From positions 1-32,893 of the forward strand of contig CAIZJW010000181.1 of assembly GCA_903933385.1 (NCBI GenBank): DNA of 32,893 nucleotides, in the 5' to 3' direction. The stretch comes from an uncultured Silvanigrella sp. (GTDB taxonomy: Bacteria; Bdellovibrionota_B; Oligoflexia; Silvanigrellales; Silvanigrellaceae). Below are positions 24,041-32,572 of this stretch, piece by piece. The position numbers were made by a program, and so were the translations under genes. Numbering within the stretch: position 1 is the first letter of the stretch; each line of letters begins with the position of its first letter. The notes beneath the pieces are model-generated. The model saw nothing but the letters and a program-made list of their open reading frames with translations. It had not been told where the DNA came from and did not search any database.

Positions 24041-25789
24041 ATGAAAAAATATCGTCTTGAACTTTCGATTGGACTCATTCTGGCCCTTTTGCTTGTTGTC
24101 CTTTTGTGGACAAATTTGTCTTCAATTGCTCCTCAGCTTCCCATTGGCTTGCTTGCTGCCTGTGTTGTGGCGTTAATCTCCGTGATCGCACCATGGCCTG
24201 AGCGCGATTCCGAGGGGCGCTTGGTTTCAAGTCCCTCAGAGCGTTATGCGCCGAAAGAATTTTTCCTCGCGGCTGTTTGGAGTGTGCTTGGAATTGTCAT
24301 CATCATTGGTGTGGCGACGTTGCTCAACCGAGAACGCTTCAGCAAGACCTTCGACCTCACGCAACGCAAGGTGAACTCACTCAGTGCCGAGACGGTCAAT
24401 GTTCTCAAAGACCTCAAAAACGACATTCAGATTTTCTGTATCCCGTCGCAAGATCCGCGCGAGCGCTATTGTGATGAAAGTGGGCAGCTGCGTCGTTTGT
24501 ATGCTGAAACCTCACCCAAGGTTCAGCATTTTGCTTTGAGTCTCTCAGATCAGGCTGCCTTGGCGCAGGTGCGTCCGACGGGTTATAGCCGCATGGTCCT
24601 TGTCACAAAAGATGGCAATCGGAATGAAGTCACCGGCAGTGTGACTGAAAGCAAGCTGACTAATGCCATTCTGAGCCTGACCAAAACAAAGCGAGTTGTT
24701 TACTTTCTCACAGGAAATGGTGAGCACCCGACGAGCATGGAAGGAAGCAGGAATTACGCAAATGTGGCTGAAATTCTCCGCAATCGTGCGTATGAAGTGG
24801 TGCAACACAAGATCACTGAAGACCTTCCCTCAGACGCTCAAATGGTCGTTGCTGGCCCTGCAAAAGGTCCATACTCGGTCATCGTTGAAAACATGTTGCG
24901 TCGCTTTCTCGCCAGGGGCGGTCGCCTGATACTGGTTCTGAATCCCTACAGAGATCCAGGTATGCCAAAGCTCATGGCCGATTTGGGAATCAAGCTTGAT
25001 CCAACCGTTTTGCTCAACAACCAAGGAGCCACAGCGTTTGGTGCGCAACTTGCTCAGCTCGATCCAATGCGTCCGCCCATTGTTGTCGGTGAATTTTCTC
25101 GACAATCACCGATCACCAGCCCATTTGGTGTAAATGATATTGGTTTGGCAGATGGTGCCCGTGCCATGGTCTTTGAAGCCCCTGCAGCAAGCGATCCGAG
25201 TGCTCCCAAACTCAAGGCCACTGTGTTGATGTCTGCTATGCATGCAGCACCAGTGACCCTGACCGAAGATCAGCGCAATCGATTGCCTTTGGAAGGAGAT
25301 CTTCGCCTCACTCCAAATGCGGGCTTTGATCCTAAGAAAACTTATCCTGTTGCATTGGACGTTGAAATCGAGAATCCGGCAAAGCTTGCTGAGGGAATTC
25401 CGAGCGCAACGCTTGCTTCGAAAGATTCAACCGGAAAGGTTTCTCTCGACGGTGCGTCTCAAGGTGGTGCGGCAGCTGATAAGTCCAAGCCAGGCGATGT
25501 GGCGAGCGATGCTGCCAAAGACAAAGCCTCCGCGGAAGTTGTTGTGCTTGGATTCGACCCAGTGGCTTTTGAACGTGCCATTCCAACAACGACCAACCTG
25601 ATTCCGATTTCCGTTGCGCACCTTTACAAGGAAAAAGATCTGGTGAGCATCCCTAACAAGGATTTTGCACCTAAGCGGTTCAAAATGGAGCGCAATCCGG
25701 GTAATTTTGTATTCTTGTTTGCCTTTATTCTTCCACTCCTGACTGCACTCTCTGGCTTTTATATCTATGTTCGCCGGAGGTCTGCATGA
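24041..25789 (+). CDS. GldG-like ABC transporter-associated membrane protein
   Basis: The 582-residue product has N-terminal membrane helices (about 8-24, 33-50, 73-95), a large periplasmic domain and a C-terminal helix (about 557-575) followed by RRRS. FDLTQRKVNSLS at 104-115 is the GldG-family signature, and the following domain (about 118-400) belongs to the same family. An Ala/Ser/Asp/Lys-rich low-complexity segment (about 457-500) interrupts the last part. The ATG at 24041 is chosen over an earlier frame start because GGAGAG lies before it and it follows the permease stop by one base. The next gene overlaps by four bases. Confidence 0.88.
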   Translation: MKKYRLELSIGLILALLLVVLLWTNLSSIAPQLPIGLLAACVVALISVIAPWPERDSEGRLVSSPSERYAPKEFFLAAVWSVLGIVIIIGVATLLNRERFSKTFDLTQRKVNSLSAETVNVLKDLKNDIQIFCIPSQDPRERYCDESGQLRRLYAETSPKVQHFALSLSDQAALAQVRPTGYSRMVLVTKDGNRNEVTGSVTESKLTNAILSLTKTKRVVYFLTGNGEHPTSMEGSRNYANVAEILRNRAYEVVQHKITEDLPSDAQMVVAGPAKGPYSVIVENMLRRFLARGGRLILVLNPYRDPGMPKLMADLGIKLDPTVLLNNQGATAFGAQLAQLDPMRPPIVVGEFSRQSPITSPFGVNDIGLADGARAMVFEAPAASDPSAPKLKATVLMSAMHAAPVTLTEDQRNRLPLEGDLRLTPNAGFDPKKTYPVALDVEIENPAKLAEGIPSATLASKDSTGKVSLDGASQGGAAADKSKPGDVASDAAKDKASAEVVVLGFDPVAFERAIPTTTNLIPISVAHLYKEKDLVSIPNKDFAPKRFKMERNPGNFVFLFAFILPLLTALSGFYIYVRRRSA

Positions 25790-27270
25790 AGTCGTGGGTC
25801 AAGATTTCGATCGCGGTTGCAGCGGGAGCCGCAATCTGGGGAGGGCTGGTCCTCGACCAGCACCTCGCCGAGAAAGAGGAAGTAAGCAAGAAACAAGAGG
25901 TTCGTTTGCTTGATTTTGAAAGCAAAGATGTCCTCAAAATCAATCTTCAAAACAAATTCGGTCAGTTCGTTTTTCAACGTGAAAACAGTACGTCGAATTG
26001 GAAGATGCTTGAGCCACAAGGCCCAAAGCCCGATCAAGATGCCATCAACAACCTGCTCGCGGCAGTGCAGTCGACCAATTATGAACAGCACTTGGAAGAT
26101 GCCAAAAAGGCTGCAGATGGCTTGAAAAGTGGCGACCCATCTCTTGCAAAGAATTACGGATTTGAAAAAGCGCGCGTCGCAATCGTTTTGGATGTTGCCG
26201 CAAACAAAGAATCTGGAACGAAGGCGCGTGAATTGAAGTTATGGTTGGGGGGAGATGTTGGAATCGGCTCGGGTGCCGGCTCTGCATTTAACGCGCTTTC
26301 CATCTATGCAATTAGTACGGATCGCAACGGACTTCTTGTTGCAGGTAATTCAATTGCATCAACGCTTGAAAAAGGTCTGAGAGATCTTCGGTCCAAAGTG
26401 ATTGGTGATTTTTCTGTCTCAGATGTTTCGTCGTTTGAACTCAATAAAAACGATGGCACGAAAATCGTCTTGAACAAGACCAAAGAGAACAATCAGAATG
26501 TTTGGTCTGTCGTTCAGCCGAAGAAAATTGTTGCAGACAACAATCAGGTTGGTCTTTATCTCGATTCATTTATTCGGCTCAGAGCTGATAAAATCACCGA
26601 GGCTGCGTCTATCAATGAGCAGAATAAAGCTGCATTAGGCCTGGCGCAGCCCAATGCATCTCTTGTTCTGAAGGCTGAAGACGGAAAGGTCATTCAGACA
26701 ATTCAGATGGGCCTGACGAGTGAGTCTCTCTTTCTGACAATGGCGGATGGTTCTGTGGGAAGTGTCGAATTGACAAAATTCTCAGACCTTGCACCTTCGT
26801 TAAAGTTTTTCCGCGATCGGCGTGTTCTCTCAGGTATTAGTTTTAATGATATCAGCTCCTTGAAGACTTTATCCGGGGTTGTCTATCAAAAAGAAGGCTC
26901 GTCTTGGTACAAAGCGGGCGCAGAGGTTGCGAAAGACGCTAAGAATCCTGAGAAAATTGCTAATGAAGATGCGAGAAAGTTTGTTGAAGATTGGGAATTC
27001 ATAACTGCCGAAGACGTTTTGGATGCCGATGAAACAACTAATTTGCCAAAATTTGGCCTGGATAAGCCCCTGACACGCTTTACTTTGTCTTCAACCGACA
27101 CAAAGAAGCCACAATTTGAATTATTGGTTGGAAATCGTGTTCCCAACAACGAAAAAGCTGTGTATGTGAAGCGCGCCGACAAACCCGAAGTTTTCGTCAT
27201 GGAAACGAAATGGCTTGACGTGCTCACCCGTCTTGATCAAGGAGGGCAGAGTCCACAAGCCAAGAAATGA
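25786..27270 (+). CDS. DUF4340 protein of the Gld-like transporter operon
   Basis: The 494-residue product has one N-terminal membrane helix (about 5-24) and a large extracytoplasmic region of repeated beta-alpha units. LLDFESKDVLKINLQNKFGQ is cut short here: residues from about 38 match the DUF4340 pattern of short strands followed by WKMLEPQGPKPDQDAINNLL. DUF4340 proteins are nearly always encoded next to GldG-like proteins, which the ATGA overlap with the previous gene confirms. Function is not established; a substrate-engaging or assembly role is inferred. GGAGG lies just before the start. Confidence 0.87.
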   Translation: MKSWVKISIAVAAGAAIWGGLVLDQHLAEKEEVSKKQEVRLLDFESKDVLKINLQNKFGQFVFQRENSTSNWKMLEPQGPKPDQDAINNLLAAVQSTNYEQHLEDAKKAADGLKSGDPSLAKNYGFEKARVAIVLDVAANKESGTKARELKLWLGGDVGIGSGAGSAFNALSIYAISTDRNGLLVAGNSIASTLEKGLRDLRSKVIGDFSVSDVSSFELNKNDGTKIVLNKTKENNQNVWSVVQPKKIVADNNQVGLYLDSFIRLRADKITEAASINEQNKAALGLAQPNASLVLKAEDGKVIQTIQMGLTSESLFLTMADGSVGSVELTKFSDLAPSLKFFRDRRVLSGISFNDISSLKTLSGVVYQKEGSSWYKAGAEVAKDAKNPEKIANEDARKFVEDWEFITAEDVLDADETTNLPKFGLDKPLTRFTLSSTDTKKPQFELLVGNRVPNNEKAVYVKRADKPEVFVMETKWLDVLTRLDQGGQSPQAKK

Positions 27271-27283
27271 GGACTCTCAGCCT

Positions 27284-27949
27284 ATGTCTGCCAAGACCGA
27301 GTTGATTCTGGTTCCAGTATCCACCCATACAGGTGAGTTGCGTGTTCTCGTGAAACGCGACCCCTCTACAGAGAAGCAACTTCTTCCAAACTTGCTTCTC
27401 AAAACCGATCTCCTTCAGAAGTCTGCTCTTGAATACGTTCTGCGTGAATTACTCGCGCAGTGCGATGTGGAGGAGCTCTCGGGGTGGATTTCATCTTCCA
27501 AGTGCAAAGATCGCGTGGTGGACGTCTACGACCGCGATTTGTTGTTTGAAGGCGCACAGAGTGTTGCCATCGTTCGGGTTGTAGCTATCCCGAGCGAGCT
27601 CGCACCCGATGCACGCGGCGTTTGGTTGACTCCCGAGGAGCTTTTTTCCGAAACCAGCCATCTGTCCCACGACTGTCGTCTTTTCGTTCGTGATGCGCTG
27701 GCGTGCGTTCCCTACTGGATTCGCCATTCCTCGCTCGCATTCGAACTGTTGCCCAAAGTGTTTTCCATTCAAGATCTGCGACTGTTGGTTGGATTGCTTT
27801 CAGGACAGGACATCGACCCTGGTAACTTTCACCGGCGCCTCAAGAGGCTAGATGTCCTCAATCCACTCGTCGCTGGACAGAGAGTTCATCGCTGGGAGTT
27901 TTCCTGGGGCAAGGGCGATGTTCTCAAGGGAGAAGGGCTTATTCCATAA
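27284..27949 (+). CDS. Degenerate Nudix plus winged-helix protein (NrtR-like)
   Basis: The 221-residue product begins with a Nudix-like fold (about 1-140): strands TELILVPVS, LRVLVKR and a remnant Nudix box SALEYVLRELLAQCDV at 47-62 in which the REUXEEXGU glutamates are missing. The C-terminal part (about 149-207), SSLAFELLPKVFSIQDLRLL then NFHRRLKRLDVL, matches the winged helix of NrtR, a repressor of NAD metabolism genes that binds ADP-ribose instead of cleaving it. So it is probably a ligand-sensing DNA-binding protein without hydrolase activity. GAGG lies 11 bases before the ATG at 27284. It is the last gene of the Gld-like operon (13-base gap), and the terminator stem contains its stop codon. 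Confidence 0.8.
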   Translation: MSAKTELILVPVSTHTGELRVLVKRDPSTEKQLLPNLLLKTDLLQKSALEYVLRELLAQCDVEELSGWISSSKCKDRVVDVYDRDLLFEGAQSVAIVRVVAIPSELAPDARGVWLTPEELFSETSHLSHDCRLFVRDALACVPYWIRHSSLAFELLPKVFSIQDLRLLVGLLSGQDIDPGNFHRRLKRLDVLNPLVAGQRVHRWEFSWGKGDVLKGEGLIP

Positions 27950-27962
27950 GCCCTTTTTTTTT
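27933..27962 (+). terminator. Terminator of the Gld-like operon
   Basis: AAGGGCTTAT at 27933-27942 pairs perfectly with 27946-27955 across a 3-base loop, followed by T to 27962. The stop codon of the NrtR-like gene lies inside the stem. Confidence 0.95.
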
Positions 27963-27973
27963 GCCCGAATGGC

Positions 27974-28002
27974 TTGACCTTCATTCCGCGAAAATCTATA
28001 CC
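27974..28002 (+). promoter_or_regulatory. Sigma70-type promoter of tRNA-Asn
   Basis: TTGACC at 27974-27979 and TATACC at 27997-28002 are 17 bases apart, with the -10 ending 9 bases before the mature tRNA. GC follows the -10, as is common for stable RNA genes. Confidence 0.7.
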
Positions 28003-28011
28003 CTGTCGCGT

Positions 28012-28087
28012 TCCCCAGTAGCTCAGTTGGTAGAGCAGCGGACTGTTAATCCGCGTGTCGTCGGTTCAAACCCGGCCTGGGGAGCCA
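28012..28087 (+). tRNA. tRNA-Asn (anticodon GTT)
   Basis: The 76-base sequence folds as a standard cloverleaf: acceptor TCCCCAG pairs with CTGGGGA, the D-arm is GCTCAGTTGGTAGAGC, the anticodon loop is CTGTTAA with GTT, and the T-loop is GTTCAAA. CCA is encoded (28085-28087). It has its own promoter upstream and an AT-stem hairpin downstream. Confidence 0.97.
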
Positions 28088-28097
28088 CTCCTTTTCG

Positions 28098-28117
28098 AAT
28101 TTTCATCATTGAAAATT
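28098..28117. terminator. AT-rich hairpin between tRNA-Asn and the phosphatase gene
   Basis: AATTTTCA at 28098-28105 pairs perfectly with 28110-28117 across a 4-base loop. It lies 10 bases past the tRNA and 28 bases past the convergent phosphatase stop, so it may end both transcripts, though the T-runs are short and the stem is weak. Confidence 0.5.
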
Positions 28118-28145
28118 TCTTCTATCTAAAGCCAACTTCAAAATA

Positions 28146-30659
28146 CTACGCCGCAGAAACAGTCGTGTTCGCTTCTGGTTTCCAGGTAATGGCTACAATC
28201 GAGACATCATCATCTGGCGGATGTGATTTCCAAATATCGCGCGCGAATTTCACAAATGAATCCAAATTGACGGAGTCGAAGACGACATTGCGGCAAAACT
28301 GCAAAATCGATCGTCGTGTCATGCATTCGCCGTTTGGTCCGGTGTTTTCCAGTAGTCCGTCAGTATAGAGAACAAGTGAATCCTTAGGACTCAGGTTGAT
28401 TGTCTCTGCGCTGAAGGTTGCATTCGGATCGATACCTAAAAGTGATCCAGAGACGACCACCGATTCAGGTCGCTGGTTTGGCACAATATGAAATGGGTGT
28501 GGGTGCCCTGCACTCACGACATGGCACGAGCCTGTGTCGAGTTCGAGGCAGACAAAGAGCATCGACATGAATTTTAGTCCGCGGTTCGCATCCAGCATGA
28601 CTCGATTCACGTGCTGCGCAAGTTGTTGAACTGCTTCGGATGCTGAATCGTAATCGTCGGAGTTATACGATTCCCAGCTTTTGATAATTCCGGCTGCCAC
28701 GCCTGTCACAATTGAAGCCGCGAAATCGTGTCCGGTGACGTCTCCAATGGTCACAAAAAGACGGCGTCTTTTCTCGCTGTGATAATAGCCAAACCAGTCG
28801 CCGCCTGTTTTGCCTGCGCTGCGAGCGTATGAAGACAGAGCAACATTATCAAGGTTCAGTGAGGGAGGTAGAAGTGCGCTCTGGATCGATTCAGCTGCAT
28901 CAAGTTGAACATCCATTTGAGCCTTTTTTCTGACATCACGAAGATACTCTATGTTCTTCAGGGCAATCAGCAAGCTCGCAGAAACTGCATTGAGGAACTT
29001 TATCACCTGCTGATGCTCGTCTTGGCCGAATGAGTTTTTATCATAACGGCGAATGATGATTGCACCATCTAGGGAGTTTGTTTCCAGAGGTACAGTCAGA
29101 ACAGATTCTGGTGCAGAAGAAATGTATTCCCTAATTGCGTCAGTGTTTCGGATGACCGGAATTGAAGTCGCAGGCGTCAATTCTCTGTGTGGAACAAGTG
29201 AGTTGGGCGGTTTATCGCTGTCTGAAGCAGAGATTTCGTAAATTTCACCTTCCTCATGATTTCCCTTGTTTACATAAGTGAAGTGTACGAACTCTCCATC
29301 ACCATTATTTTTCTCCATAAAAGAGACCCGAGTGAGCATGAAATCGATGGTGAATTGATGCCCAGAAAGGCTGAGCTGCTTGCTGATCGCAGATGCAACT
29401 GCAGCGAGAGCTTCGCGGTAGTTGCGGGCTTGCGAAAGTGCATAAGTGCAGTCGAAGACTCGCTGCAGTCGATCTCTTGCCGCAATCTCTGCAAGCTCGT
29501 TCTTCCTGGAGTTCTGAAAAAGTTTTGTGAAGAACTGCCCCTGCATGGCAGTCAGGCAAAGGAAAAAGAGCAGGATGCCCACGTGAAGCATGCGGAAATT
29601 TGAATTAAAGAGCCGGATTTCGTTTGCCATCTCCCAAAGCCCACCAAGGAATAGGAAGGCGAATCCCAAGTAAAATGTTTTGGCGTATGTATGCTTGCTT
29701 AATTTTAAAAGTGAGTGGGTGAAGATTGTCGTGAAAATTGGCACGGAAAAAGCATAGAAATAGGTTAAAAATGGGAGAAGTCCGAGCGGGCTGAAGAGGA
29801 AACCTGTGAGTGAAATAGCCACAAATAAAACATTGAACCATAGAGCCGATTTTATCCAGTTATTTTCTCTGATGGAAAATATATTCGAATAGAACTTTAT
29901 AAAAAACAGCGGAGAACTAAAAAGACCAATGAGGCTGAGGTTGCCTAACAAAGCTGGATCGAGACCCAGTTGGTGTCGCAGTCGCAAACCAGCAACAAGA
30001 TAAAAAAACGCGCATGTCGAAAAAAGTGCTAGATGTAAATAGGTTCTGACGTTTCTGTAAAACAAAAATAAAAATAATCCAGAGATGCTGAGTATAGCGA
30101 GGATACTAGAAACAAAAATTGGGACGAGATCTTCTTTGAGCATCTGCAGAAGGAATTCTGAACGCTGGCCCAAAGCTATCCTTCCAACGGGCCCTATGCG
30201 TTGGTGTTCAGATTCCACACGCATGTAAAATTCGGAGCGATTTCTCTCTGGATTGAGTGTGAGGAGGTGGGGTGGAAAACCAGCATATCCTTTGTCGCCC
30301 CCAAATGCGTACAACATCTGGCCATCGCGAGAGAACACTTTGAAGCGCATAAAGACTTTTTCAAACTTCAGTGTCACGGGCTCATTATTCACACTTTGTG
30401 TTACAATTTTTAGCCAGAGTTTTTCTGTTTTGCGTGGAGATAGATTGTTTTTTTGAGAATTAAATGGTTGCCAAACCTGATTTTCATTGAGTTGTGGAGG
30501 AGTCTTGATATTTTCGTCGATAAATGAATATTCGACCTGAAGATTGTCCTGCATCTCTTGGGCCGTTGCTACAGGAAAAAAAACAGCAGGCAGACACATG
30601 ATTCCCAGAATCAGATGCCTCATAAAATATTTCAATAACTGAATCCTGCGGCTGTTCAT
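28146..30659 (-). CDS. 7TM receptor with GAF-like and SpoIIE (PP2C) phosphatase domains
   Basis: The 837-residue product has a signal peptide (about 12-33), a periplasmic beta domain (about 40-180, DISMED2-like), seven membrane helices (about 185-395), a coiled stretch, a GAF-like domain (about 410-570) and a C-terminal SpoIIE-type PP2C phosphatase (about 600-830). The phosphatase retains GGDWFGY, IGDVTGH with Asp640, LYTDGLLEN with Asp767 and PPDDDVSIV, so the metal-binding acids are present and it is probably active. Such receptors turn an external signal into dephosphorylation of an anti-sigma-antagonist or similar protein; no such partner is nearby. Its ribosome binding site lies within a hairpin (see 30664-30693). 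A second, degenerate SpoIIE protein lies upstream. Confidence 0.92.
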   Translation of the reverse strand: MNSRRIQLLKYFMRHLILGIMCLPAVFFPVATAQEMQDNLQVEYSFIDENIKTPPQLNENQVWQPFNSQKNNLSPRKTEKLWLKIVTQSVNNEPVTLKFEKVFMRFKVFSRDGQMLYAFGGDKGYAGFPPHLLTLNPERNRSEFYMRVESEHQRIGPVGRIALGQRSEFLLQMLKEDLVPIFVSSILAILSISGLFLFLFYRNVRTYLHLALFSTCAFFYLVAGLRLRHQLGLDPALLGNLSLIGLFSSPLFFIKFYSNIFSIRENNWIKSALWFNVLFVAISLTGFLFSPLGLLPFLTYFYAFSVPIFTTIFTHSLLKLSKHTYAKTFYLGFAFLFLGGLWEMANEIRLFNSNFRMLHVGILLFFLCLTAMQGQFFTKLFQNSRKNELAEIAARDRLQRVFDCTYALSQARNYREALAAVASAISKQLSLSGHQFTIDFMLTRVSFMEKNNGDGEFVHFTYVNKGNHEEGEIYEISASDSDKPPNSLVPHRELTPATSIPVIRNTDAIREYISSAPESVLTVPLETNSLDGAIIIRRYDKNSFGQDEHQQVIKFLNAVSASLLIALKNIEYLRDVRKKAQMDVQLDAAESIQSALLPPSLNLDNVALSSYARSAGKTGGDWFGYYHSEKRRRLFVTIGDVTGHDFAASIVTGVAAGIIKSWESYNSDDYDSASEAVQQLAQHVNRVMLDANRGLKFMSMLFVCLELDTGSCHVVSAGHPHPFHIVPNQRPESVVVSGSLLGIDPNATFSAETINLSPKDSLVLYTDGLLENTGPNGECMTRRSILQFCRNVVFDSVNLDSFVKFARDIWKSHPPDDDVSIVAITWKPEANTTVSAA

Positions 30660-30663
30660 TTAA

Positions 30664-30693
30664 AAAGACTCCCGTGCTGCTATCGGAGTCTTT
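30664..30693 (-). promoter_or_regulatory. Terminator-like hairpin containing the phosphatase ribosome binding site
   Basis: AAAGACTCC at 30664-30672 pairs perfectly over 9 bases with 30685-30693 across a 12-base loop. On the minus strand the distal arm is GGAGTCTTT followed by TT, so it reads as a terminator for the upstream gene, yet its GGAG is the Shine-Dalgarno of the phosphatase, 9 bases before the ATG. Folding would hide it. Confidence 0.7.
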
Positions 30694-30749
30694 AGTTGCA
30701 TCTTTTTAAGAGTGTCAGCCGCTAGAGGGGTAATAATTGCAGTCGAGGG

Positions 30750-31349
30750 TCACTGATTCGGTATCACTTTCTTTTCGAGCATGCAGAAGTAATAAGGATT
30801 TAATGACATAACCTCTGGTGTCACACCGCAAATTCTACCAAGCACTGTGCCAGCCGCGATTTCATTGTTAATGACTGTTTGCGGCTGTTTTTTGCATTTT
30901 TCGCGTTCCATCACGAATTGATCAACGGTGAGATAATGTCTTGGAAAAGGTGCCTTCGGCATGACGGAACCGCTATTGAACTCCCAAGCGGCAGGCAAAT
31001 TACTCACTCCGCTTGGGGTTGCGATTCCATATTCGACAACATTGTTATTTTGCAGCAATGGGCGCTCGTTGACAAAACTCATGTAGCCACAGCCCTGCCA
31101 ACCGCAGTTTTGAATTGGTGAGTTCACATGAACAACCACCACGCACTTGTTTTTGATGAGGTTGGCATTCACTGTCGTGCACCACCCAGCGAAGTTACCA
31201 GCCACGCTCGTTCTGTTATCGCAACTGAATCCCACAGTGCTGAGTGCCGAGCCGCTGTTGGATCCCGCTTTGGCCGCGTTTCCGTACAAGAGAGACGCGC
31301 CAGCCATCAGGAGAAGCCCAGAGATTTTCAGAATCGTTTGCTGCTTCAT
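30750..31349 (-). CDS. Secreted eight-cysteine protein of unknown function
   Basis: The 199-residue product has a signal peptide ending NAAKA after residue 28. The mature protein has Cys43, 57, 69, 82, 87, 152, 174 and 189, an even number that suggests four disulfides, and aromatic/Gly-rich motifs such as CGWQGCGYMSF. No family is recognised. AAGGA lies 9 bases before the ATG. It follows the trypsin-like lipoprotein gene by 25 bases on the same strand, so the two are probably an operon and may act together outside the cell; a protease substrate or inhibitor role is only a guess. The hairpin before the phosphatase gene lies past its stop. Confidence 0.75.
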   Translation of the reverse strand: MKQQTILKISGLLLMAGASLLYGNAAKAGSNSGSALSTVGFSCDNRTSVAGNFAGWCTTVNANLIKNKCVVVVHVNSPIQNCGWQGCGYMSFVNERPLLQNNNVVEYGIATPSGVSNLPAAWEFNSGSVMPKAPFPRHYLTVDQFVMEREKCKKQPQTVINNEIAAGTVLGRICGVTPEVMSLNPYYFCMLEKKVIPNQ

Positions 31350-31374
31350 GAGCGTGTTCCTTGTAGTAAGTTAA

Positions 31375-32382
31375 TCACTGAACTTTAACCCAGCGAATGG
31401 TGTCCGATAGTTTTGTAGCTGGCGTGTAATATGAACTTATCTTCAATTCGTAACCCCCAGTCGTGGAAATGATCTCTGGTGCAATCACTTCACGGCTGAG
31501 GACGCCCTGTAGGCAAAGATATGCGTTCATCTTATCTATATTTTTATCACCGTCTATCAGCCAAATTGGCCCTCCAGACTCTCCCGGAACTGAGCCCACT
31601 CTGTCGAGCAAAAAAGTTTTACCGATGCCCGAATTGGCAATTCTGAGAGGCTGAGAGTTCTCGGGGCCGCTGCTGTTGAACCTTAATCCGACCTTGCTGT
31701 TGGCCTGAACTATTCCAGCCGCATCGTCTGCAAGCACCCCGATCGCAAGTTCGCGCCCTACGGGAAGTGCGGTTGCGTTGGGACAGGTGGGCAGGAAGCT
31801 TAATTTGGCTTGTGCAAGAGACGTTCCGAATTGCTTGAATCTGATAATATCTGTTCGCTGAGGTCCATCATGTAGAACTTCAGGATTGGATTTTGTCACA
31901 GCAGCTGCAGCTCGGGATGTATTCACGTAGGGTTTTAGGAACTTAGTTGCGCCCGGAATTGGTAAGCCATCCGCAACCCTTTGGGATAATGACACACTTG
32001 TGAACCCGAGCGGATTTATTTTCTCAAAACAGTGTGTTGCTGTGTAAAAGTAGACGATTGCCAACGTTGCAGGGGCGGCTGGATCCGGCTCGAAGGCGAA
32101 GGCGCCAGCGCATTTATTCAACGTCCCGGGCTCCGTAAACTTTACCATGTTGCCGAAAGCCAGATCTGCATTGAGCGGAGGGCGCTTGGTTTTAGAGTTC
32201 AATACGCCGGCGAAGCTTCCCTGCAAATCTGCTTTGGCTGCAGCGATTCCTAACAATTCATCGCCTTCGGATTGTCTTGCCGACACAGCTATAGGAGAGC
32301 TTTGGATGAGCCGGCTCTCGTTTTGATTTGCCTGACCGCAAGCGATAAGCCAAAAGACAGGCAGCGCCACAACTGTTTTCAT
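31375..32382 (-). CDS. Trypsin-like serine protease lipoprotein (S1 type)
   Basis: The 335-residue product starts MKTVVALPVFWLIACGQ with a good lipobox (LIAC, Cys15), so it is probably a lipoprotein. It has the chymotrypsin-fold set: TATHC with His117 and Cys118 (partner likely Cys91, as in the loop disulfide of trypsin), RTDIIRF with Asp178, and VPGESGGPIW with Ser269. The linker before the domain (about 16-55) is polar. The ATG at 32382 is used because GGGAGG lies 7 bases before it; an in-frame ATG 27 bases earlier would place extra residues ahead of the signal sequence. The eight-cysteine protein gene follows after 25 bases. Upstream, 32383-32572 is AT-rich, with a minus-strand TATAAT at 32461-32466 but no convincing -35. 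Confidence 0.88.
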   Translation of the reverse strand: MKTVVALPVFWLIACGQANQNESRLIQSSPIAVSARQSEGDELLGIAAAKADLQGSFAGVLNSKTKRPPLNADLAFGNMVKFTEPGTLNKCAGAFAFEPDPAAPATLAIVYFYTATHCFEKINPLGFTSVSLSQRVADGLPIPGATKFLKPYVNTSRAAAAVTKSNPEVLHDGPQRTDIIRFKQFGTSLAQAKLSFLPTCPNATALPVGRELAIGVLADDAAGIVQANSKVGLRFNSSGPENSQPLRIANSGIGKTFLLDRVGSVPGESGGPIWLIDGDKNIDKMNAYLCLQGVLSREVIAPEIISTTGGYELKISSYYTPATKLSDTIRWVKVQ

Positions 32383-32572
32383 GGAGATCCTCCCGAAGAG
32401 AGCCTGCAAAGTACTTCGGGATGTATTACGATTTGTTAAGTTAAATTAAAAACATCTGTTATTATAATTAGTTGAGAGATTGTTGAATGCGCGAGCTTGA
32501 GATTCAGACCCAGCAAGTTGCGTTTCGTGGTGGGTACTCCTCAAACAACAACGGCCCGTTTCTCTAAAAAAT

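Noticed and set aside
27961-28368. Open frame of 135 codons on the plus strand
   Set aside because: It runs through tRNA-Asn and into the antisense of the phosphatase gene; it has no ribosome binding site and is not coding.
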